Shown piece after piece: positions 58,946 through 64,000 of a DNA stretch of 64,000 bases (positions within the stretch are counted from its first letter, which is position 1; every line of letters begins with the position of its first letter). The stretch is from an uncultured Bacteroidales bacterium (lineage in GTDB: Bacteria > Bacteroidota > Bacteroidia > Bacteroidales > Bacteroidaceae): positions 18,377-82,376 of the forward strand of contig CASFRV010000009.1 in NCBI GenBank assembly GCA_949297215.1, given 5' to 3'. Below the pieces are notes generated by a model. It had not been told where the DNA came from and did not search any database. It saw nothing but the letters and a program-made list of their open reading frames with translations. The translations under genes and the position numbers were made by a program.

Positions 58946-59851
58946 ATGCAAAAGATACTTTCGGCGGCGCTCTGCGCCTCACTGCTGCTCACGGCCTGCG
59001 CCCGCAACGACGACGGGCCCGACGCCACCGGCGTCTTCGAAACCACGGAAACCACCGTCGCGGCCCGCGTGGCGGGCGAGCTCGTCCGCCTCGACGTCGA
59101 GGAGGGCCAGCGCCTGGCGGCCGGGCAGGCCGTGGGCCTGGTCGACACCGTGCAGCTCCACCTGAAAAAGCGCGAACTCATGGCCCGCCTGCGGGCGACC
59201 GACAGCCGGCGCTACGACGTGCAGCGGCAGCTGGCCTCGCTGCGCCAGCAGATAGCCACCGAGCAGAGCGAACGGCGGCGCTACGAGGGGCTCGTGGCCC
59301 GCGGAGCGGCCAACACCAAGCAGCTGGACGACATCGACGCACGCATAGCCGTGCTCGAAAAGCAACTGGCGGCCCAGAACGAGACGCTCGAAAAGGGCAA
59401 CCGCAGCGTGAGCGGCGAAATCGAGGCCATCGAGGCACAGCTGGCCCAGACCGACGACCTGCTGGCGCGCTGCGTCGTGACGGCGCCGACGGCGGGCACG
59501 GTGCTGGCCCGCTATGCCGAGCAGGGCGAGATGGCGCAGCAGGGCCGCCCGCTGTTCAAGATGGGGGCCCTCGACCGCCTGTACCTGCGCGCCTACATGA
59601 CGGCGCCGCAGGTGACGGGCCTGAAGGTGGGCCGGCGCGTCACCGTGCTGGCCGACCGCGGCGAAGAGGGCAGCCGCCGCTACGAGGGCACCGTGACGTG
59701 GATTTCGGACAAGGCCGAGTTTACGCCCAAGACCATACAGACGCGCGACGAACGGGCCAACCTGGTGTATGCCGTCAAGGTGGCCGTCAGGAACGACGGC
59801 TTCATCAAGATCGGCATGTATGGCGACGTCGTGCTGCAAACCACCGATTAA
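58946..59851 (+). CDS. HlyD/YbhG-type periplasmic adaptor lipoprotein
   Basis: A 301-residue adaptor. MQKILSAALCASLLLTAC is a lipoprotein signal ending in the acceptor cysteine, which selects the ATG at 58946. Biotinyl-lipoyl-like barrel halves (VAARVAGELVRLDVEEGQRL; VVTAPTAGTVLARYAEQGEM) flank a coiled-coil hairpin (QRQLASLRQQIATEQSERRR, IAVLEKQLAAQNETLEKGNR). It links the inner-membrane ABC exporter to TolC. E. coli YbhG has the same place in ybhGFSR. Confidence 0.88.
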   Translation: MQKILSAALCASLLLTACARNDDGPDATGVFETTETTVAARVAGELVRLDVEEGQRLAAGQAVGLVDTVQLHLKKRELMARLRATDSRRYDVQRQLASLRQQIATEQSERRRYEGLVARGAANTKQLDDIDARIAVLEKQLAAQNETLEKGNRSVSGEIEAIEAQLAQTDDLLARCVVTAPTAGTVLARYAEQGEMAQQGRPLFKMGALDRLYLRAYMTAPQVTGLKVGRRVTVLADRGEEGSRRYEGTVTWISDKAEFTPKTIQTRDERANLVYAVKVAVRNDGFIKIGMYGDVVLQTTD

Positions 59852-59863
59852 AAACGCTGAACC

Positions 59864-60784
59864 ATGGGCATCATCCGGGCTGAACATCTCACGAAACGCT
59901 ACAAGCGCACCGTGGCGCTCGACGACCTGAGCTTCGCCGTGGAGGGGGGCGAGGTGTATGGCATCATAGGCCCCGACGGGGCGGGCAAGACAACGCTGCT
60001 GCGCATCCTAGCCACCCTGCTCAAGCCCGACGCGGGCACGGCGCGCATGGCGGAGCTCGACGTCGTAGCCGACTACAAAGCCGTACGCCGCATCATCGGC
60101 TACATGCCGGGGCGCTTTGCCCTCTACCAGGATCTGACGGTCGAGGAGAACCTGCGCTTCTTTGCCTCGGTGTTTGGCACGACGGTCGGCGAAAACTATC
60201 ACCTCGTGGCCGACATCTACCGGCACATCGAGCCTTTCAGGAAACGGCGGGCGGGGCGCCTCTCGGGCGGCATGAAGCAGAAGCTGGCCCTGTGCTGCGC
60301 CCTCATACACAAGCCGCGCGTGCTGCTGCTGGACGAGCCGACGACGGGCATCGACCCCGTGTCGCGCCACGAGCTGTGGGACATGCTGGCGCGCCTGAGG
60401 CAAGAGGGCATCACCGTGGTCGTATCGACGCCCTACATGGACGAGGCCGCCCGCTGCGACCGCATCGCGCTGATGCTGGGCGGCCGCTTCATGGACGTTG
60501 ACACGCCGCGCGCCATTGCCGCCCGCTATCCCGGCCGCCTCTGGGCCGTCAGGACCGATGGCATGCGGCGCCTGGCAGCCCACCTGCGCTCCTTTGCGGG
60601 GACGGCGTCGGCCTTTTCGTTCGGCGACGCCTATCACGTCACGCCGACGGAGGGCACCGCGCCCGACGAGCTGCGCCGCCACCTGGAAGCGTGCGGCCAC
60701 ACGCACATCAGTATCGAGGAAACACAGCCCGGCGTGGAGGACTGCTTCATGTGGCTGGCTAAAAAGACGGAAGATGGAAAATAA
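59864..60784 (+). CDS. ABC exporter ATPase 1 (YbhF N-half-like)
   Basis: A 306-residue nucleotide-binding protein. Walker A is GPDGAGKTTLLRIL with the unusual aspartate, the same variant as in the N-terminal half of E. coli YbhF. The signature is LSGGMKQKLALCC, Walker B VLLLDEPTTGIDP, and the H-loop is replaced by PYMDEAARCDR (VSTPYMDE), so this site may be catalytically weak. The C-terminal 70 residues form a small regulatory extension. It overlaps the next gene by 11 nt. Confidence 0.9.
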   Translation: MGIIRAEHLTKRYKRTVALDDLSFAVEGGEVYGIIGPDGAGKTTLLRILATLLKPDAGTARMAELDVVADYKAVRRIIGYMPGRFALYQDLTVEENLRFFASVFGTTVGENYHLVADIYRHIEPFRKRRAGRLSGGMKQKLALCCALIHKPRVLLLDEPTTGIDPVSRHELWDMLARLRQEGITVVVSTPYMDEAARCDRIALMLGGRFMDVDTPRAIAARYPGRLWAVRTDGMRRLAAHLRSFAGTASAFSFGDAYHVTPTEGTAPDELRRHLEACGHTHISIEETQPGVEDCFMWLAKKTEDGK

Positions 60785-61514
60785 AGCAATCGTTGCCGAG
60801 GGGCTGACGAAACGGTTCGGCGCGTTTACGGCCGTGGATCACATCTCGTTCGACGTGAGCGGGGGCGAAATCTTCGGGTTCCTGGGGGCCAACGGGGCGG
60901 GCAAGACCACAGCCATGCGCATGCTCTGCGGCCTGAGCCGCCCCTCGGAGGGGCGGGCCGTCGTGGCGGGACACGACGTGGGGCGCGAGCCCGAAAGGGT
61001 GAAACGCAGCATCGGCTACATGAGCCAGCGCTTCTCGCTCTATGAGGACCTGACCGTGGGGGAAAACCTGCGCCTCTTCGGCGGCATTTACGGCATGAAG
61101 GAAAGCGAGATAGCCCGTAAAAGCGACGAACTGCTGGCCCGCCTGGGCTTTGCCGCCGAACGGCGCACGCGCGTGGGCGAACTGCCGCTGGGATGGAAGC
61201 AGAAGCTGGCCTTCTCGGTGGCCATCTTCCACGAGCCGAAGGTGGTGTTTCTCGACGAGCCGACGGGCGGCGTCGACCCGGCCACACGCCGCCGCTTCTG
61301 GGAGCTCATCTACGACGCGGCCGAGGGCGGCATCACCGTGTTCGTCACGACGCACTACATGGACGAGGCGGAATATTGCGACCGCGTGTCGGTGATGGTG
61401 GACGGGCGCATCGAGGCCCTCGACACGCCACGAGCCCTGCGCGCGCAACTGGGCGCCGAAACGATGGACGACGTGTTCCGCCTGCTGGCGCGCAAGGCCT
61501 CGCGCTCGTCCTGA
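60774..61514 (+). CDS. ABC exporter ATPase 2 (YbhF C-half-like)
   Basis: A 246-residue nucleotide-binding protein starting MENKAIVAEGLTKRFGAFTA. Walker A GANGAGKTTAMRML, signature LPLGWKQKLAFSVA (LPLGW in place of LSGGQ, as in the C half of YbhF), Walker B VVFLDEPTGGVDP, H-loop TTHYMDEAEYCDR. Together with ATPase 1 it should make the heterodimer that E. coli encodes as one chain. The start overlaps ATPase 1 by 11 nt, which favours equal synthesis. Confidence 0.9.
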   Translation: MENKAIVAEGLTKRFGAFTAVDHISFDVSGGEIFGFLGANGAGKTTAMRMLCGLSRPSEGRAVVAGHDVGREPERVKRSIGYMSQRFSLYEDLTVGENLRLFGGIYGMKESEIARKSDELLARLGFAAERRTRVGELPLGWKQKLAFSVAIFHEPKVVFLDEPTGGVDPATRRRFWELIYDAAEGGITVFVTTHYMDEAEYCDRVSVMVDGRIEALDTPRALRAQLGAETMDDVFRLLARKASRSS

Positions 61515-61544
61515 CTGAAACCATAAAAGAAGGAAGGCAAGAAA

Positions 61545-62651
61545 ATGAAACCATTCGCTTCATTCGTCGCAAAAGAGTTCACCCAGCTGCTGCGCGACGG
61601 GCGCACGCTCTTCATCCTGCTGGCCATACCGGTGATACAGGTGCTGGTGCTGGGATATGCCATCACGACAGAGGTGAACAACGCCGAGATGGCCGTGCTC
61701 GACCCGTCCAGGGACGACGAAACGCAGGCCATCAAGGAACGCTTCGCCGCCAGCCGCTACTTCGACATAGCCCGCGAACTGACGCAGAGCGCCGACATCG
61801 ACGCGGCGTTCAGGAGCGGCGACGTCAGCCTGGTGGTGGTCTTCGCCGACGGCTTTGCCGAGGGTCTGAAAGACGGCAGCGGCGCGTCGGTGCAGCTCGT
61901 GGCCGACGGCACCGACCCCAACCGGGCTGCCATACTGACGGGATATGCGCGCGGCGTGCTGGCCAGCTGGCAGGCGGAACGCATGCAGACGGCGGGCGTG
62001 CCCCTGCGCATCGGCGTGGACACGCACATGCTCTATAACCCGCAGGGCAAGAGCGCCTACAACTTCGTGCCGGGCGTGCTGGGCCTCGTGCTCATGCTCA
62101 TCTGCACCATGATGACGTCGATTGCCATCGTGCGCGAAAAGGAGACGGGGAGCATGGAGCTGCTGCTGGCCTCGCCCATGAAACCGCTCTGCATCATCCT
62201 GGCGAAAATAACGCCCTACTTCCTCCTCTCGGTCGTGAACCTGCTGACGGTGCTGGCCATCGCGGTCTTCGTCATGGACGTGCCCGTGCGCGGCAGCCTG
62301 GGGTGGCTCTTCGCGGCCTCGGCGCTCTTCATCGTGGTGGCGCTGGCGCTCGGACTGCTCATCTCGTCGGTCGTCGATTCGCAGATGAACGCCATGCTCG
62401 TCTCGGGCCTGGGCATGATGATGCCCATCCTGTTCTTCTCGGGCCTGCTCTTCCCCGTTGAAAGCATGCCCGACGCGCTGCAATGGATATCCTACATCAT
62501 CCCCGCACGGTGGTTCATCGACATCGCGCGGAAAATCATGATCGAGGGCACGGGCGTGGAACATTTTGCCAAAGAACTGGGCATCATCGCTCTCATGGCC
62601 GCCGTGCTGCTGGCCGTGGCCATCAAAAAGTTTAAGGTCAGGCTGGAATGA
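61545..62651 (+). CDS. ABC-2 type permease 1 (YbhS/YbhR-like)
   Basis: A 368-residue permease. One N-terminal membrane segment (FILLAIPVIQVLVLGYAI) is followed by a periplasmic domain of about 150 residues and five membrane segments (VLGLVLMLICTMMTSIAIVR; FLLSVVNLLTVLAIAVFVMD; GLGMMMPILFFSGLLFPVES). The cytosolic loop REKETGSMELLLASPMKP is the contact to the ATPase. It is the second half of a heterodimeric exporter with the next gene. Substrate unknown; E. coli YbhFSR is linked to cation and drug tolerance. Confidence 0.88.
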   Translation: MKPFASFVAKEFTQLLRDGRTLFILLAIPVIQVLVLGYAITTEVNNAEMAVLDPSRDDETQAIKERFAASRYFDIARELTQSADIDAAFRSGDVSLVVVFADGFAEGLKDGSGASVQLVADGTDPNRAAILTGYARGVLASWQAERMQTAGVPLRIGVDTHMLYNPQGKSAYNFVPGVLGLVLMLICTMMTSIAIVREKETGSMELLLASPMKPLCIILAKITPYFLLSVVNLLTVLAIAVFVMDVPVRGSLGWLFAASALFIVVALALGLLISSVVDSQMNAMLVSGLGMMMPILFFSGLLFPVESMPDALQWISYIIPARWFIDIARKIMIEGTGVEHFAKELGIIALMAAVLLAVAIKKFKVRLE

Positions 62652-62684
62652 CCACGCTGCACGAAAATGTAAAAAGGAACGGTT

Positions 62685-63800
62685 ATGCTGAAATATCTGC
62701 TGGAAAAAGAGTTCAAACAAATACTGCGCAACAAACTGCTCTCGCGGCTGCTTGTTGCCATGCCGGTGCTGACGATTATTGTATTCCCGTTCATCACCAG
62801 TCAGGAGGTGCGCGACGTGAAGCTCTGCGTTGTCGACCTTGACCGCAGCCCGGCGTCGGAACGCCTCGTACAAAAGGTGGCGGCAACGGAGAGCTTCGTG
62901 CTCACCGACGCCTGCAACAGCCACCGCGAGGCCATGGAAAGCGTTGAAGACGGGCGGACCGACGTGATCCTGGAAATACCGCGCGGGTTCGAACGCAGTC
63001 TGGGGCGTGGCGAAGCGGCACAGGTGATGATTGCGGCCAACTCGGTGAACGGCACGCGCGGCAGCCTGGGCGCGCAATACCTGTCGTCCGTCATCAGCGA
63101 GTTCTCCGACGAGCTGCGCCGCGAGGCGGGGCTCACGTCACAAGGCTCTACCGGCTTATCGGCCGTCAACGTGACAACCAACTACCGCTTTAACCCGTCG
63201 CTCGACTTCCGCACATTCATGGTGCCGGCCCTCATCGTCGTGCTGCTCACGCAGCTGGGCTGCGCGCTCACCGCGCTCAACATCGTGGGCGAAAAGGAAA
63301 AGGGAACCATCGAACAAATCAACGTGACACCCGTGTCGAAAAGTCTGTTCATCCTGGCCAAACTCATACCCAACTGGTGCATCGGCTTCATTATGGCTAC
63401 CATCGGCATATTGCTGGCCTACATCATACACGGCCTCACGCCCGCCGGCAGCCTGCTCACGTTCATACCCTTCGTAGCCGCCTATGTGCTGGCCATCACA
63501 GGCCTGGGGCTCGTCATTTCCAACTACTCCGAAACGATCCAGCAGGCCATGTTCCTCGTCTTCCTCTTCCTCATGCTCTTCCTCATGACCGGCGGCATGT
63601 TCACTCCCGTTGAAAGCATGCCCGAATGGGCCCAAAAACTGACAGCCATCAACCCCTTGCAGTATTTCGCCGAAGTGATGCGCCTCATATACCTGAAAGG
63701 CAGCCACCTCTCCGACATGCTCCCACAATTTTACAGCCTCTGCGCCTTCGCCCTCGCCTTCAACGTCTGGGCCGTCGCCAGCTACAAAAAGAAACAGTAA
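62685..63800 (+). CDS. ABC-2 type permease 2 (YbhR/YbhS-like)
   Basis: A 371-residue permease with the same plan as permease 1: N-terminal membrane segment (LLSRLLVAMPVLTIIVFPFI), periplasmic domain, and five membrane segments including FMVPALIVVLLTQLGCALTA and the NIVGEKEKGTIEQINVTPVS loop. The two permeases are diverged, consistent with a heterodimer. It is the last gene of the operon; the following 120 nt contain a C-rich stretch with repeated CCTTCCGCCACA and no clear terminator on the plus strand. Confidence 0.88.
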   Translation: MLKYLLEKEFKQILRNKLLSRLLVAMPVLTIIVFPFITSQEVRDVKLCVVDLDRSPASERLVQKVAATESFVLTDACNSHREAMESVEDGRTDVILEIPRGFERSLGRGEAAQVMIAANSVNGTRGSLGAQYLSSVISEFSDELRREAGLTSQGSTGLSAVNVTTNYRFNPSLDFRTFMVPALIVVLLTQLGCALTALNIVGEKEKGTIEQINVTPVSKSLFILAKLIPNWCIGFIMATIGILLAYIIHGLTPAGSLLTFIPFVAAYVLAITGLGLVISNYSETIQQAMFLVFLFLMLFLMTGGMFTPVESMPEWAQKLTAINPLQYFAEVMRLIYLKGSHLSDMLPQFYSLCAFALAFNVWAVASYKKKQ

Positions 63801-63913
63801 ATAAAGCGCAGCAAAGCCCTCACCTTCCGCCACATCCCCCGCACCTTCCGCCACACCCTCCACATCTCCCGCCAACTCATCCGCACCTACGGTCTCTCCC
63901 TCGCCGCCAAGCA

Positions 63914-63956
63914 CAAAAAAAGAGTCCTCCAACGGCGTTAACCGTTGAAGGACTCT
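63914..63956 (-). terminator. Terminator of the ribosomal RNA operon
   Basis: On the minus strand AGAGTCCT pairs with AGGACTCT and CAACGG with CCGTTG (63921-63956), followed by seven T. It lies 12 nt past the 3' end of 5S rRNA and faces the export operon's end. Confidence 0.9.
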
Positions 63957-63968
63957 CTCATCTAAAAA

Positions 63969-64000
63969 GGCAGCTACCTACTCTCCCGCATTTCTGTGCA
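63969..64000 (-). rRNA. rrf: 5S ribosomal RNA, 3' end only
   Basis: The minus strand reads AAATGCGGGAGAGTAGGTAG then CTGCC, the conserved 3' end of Bacteroidota 5S rRNA. The rest of the gene, and presumably a 16S-23S-5S operon on the minus strand, lies beyond the window edge. Confidence 0.85.

Overview
The window reads as a bacterial chromosome of the phylum Bacteroidota, most likely a Prevotellaceae-like member of the Bacteroidales. The grounds are the gene order of the ribosomal superoperon, the tRNA-Tyr/Gly/Thr-tuf-tRNA-Trp-secE-nusG-rplKAJL-rpoBC block, meso-diaminopimelate dehydrogenase, AAA_14/DUF4143 ATPases, a TonB receptor with a partner lipoprotein, and a Big_2 protein with a type IX-secretion-like tail. 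Promoters repeatedly match the phylum pattern TTTG (or TTG), a spacer of 18-21, then TAnnTTTG. Shine-Dalgarno sites are weak or absent. The genus is inferred, not proven.

Layout. 1-17325 (minus strand): rpoA (cut by the window edge), then rpsD back to rpsL, the merged alpha, spc, S10 and str operons without tuf. 17783-20049 (minus): ddh and an OmpA-family porin. 20322-20657 (plus): a DUF3467 protein. 20843-21064 (minus): a truncated ATPase pseudogene. 21461-26484 (plus): a TonB-dependent receptor and a lipoprotein made of two near-identical halves. 26485-27441: a palindrome-rich intergenic stretch that ends in a bistable leader in front of a small HTH gene, followed by the Big_2 protein and an AAA_14/DUF4143 ATPase. 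31146-43917 (minus): rpoC and rpoB with an attenuator-like hairpin after rplL, rplL, rplJ, rplA, rplK, nusG, secE, tRNA-Trp, tuf, then tRNAs Thr, Gly and Tyr. 44036-45773 (minus): hpf, xerC-like recombinase, rpsU.

45996-51073 (plus) is the most unusual part. A promoter-like element is followed by a 327-nt RNA-like rod hairpin with at least eleven consecutive complementary helices. It ends 11 nt before the start codon of a tightly packed four-gene operon: SAM methyltransferase, compact superfamily 1 helicase, a 595-residue protein I do not recognise, and a DUF1848 protein. Base composition shifts in this block, so it looks like an accessory island, and it is my best candidate for an undescribed system.

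51694-56019: GNAT acetyltransferase, MscS channel, NlpC/P60 hydrolase, DUF2461 protein and a BASS-type transporter. 56020-56930: a gene-free stretch with six exact 21-bp phased CCATGG repeats, related to a degenerate set near 26.7 kb. 56931-63800 (plus): a TetR-regulated export operon (TetR, TolC, HlyD lipoprotein, two ABC ATPases, two ABC-2 permeases) that matches Escherichia coli cecR-ybhGFSR in content, but with the YbhF halves as separate genes. It carries two copies of the probable TetR operator. The window closes with an rRNA terminator and the 3' end of a 5S rRNA gene on the minus strand.
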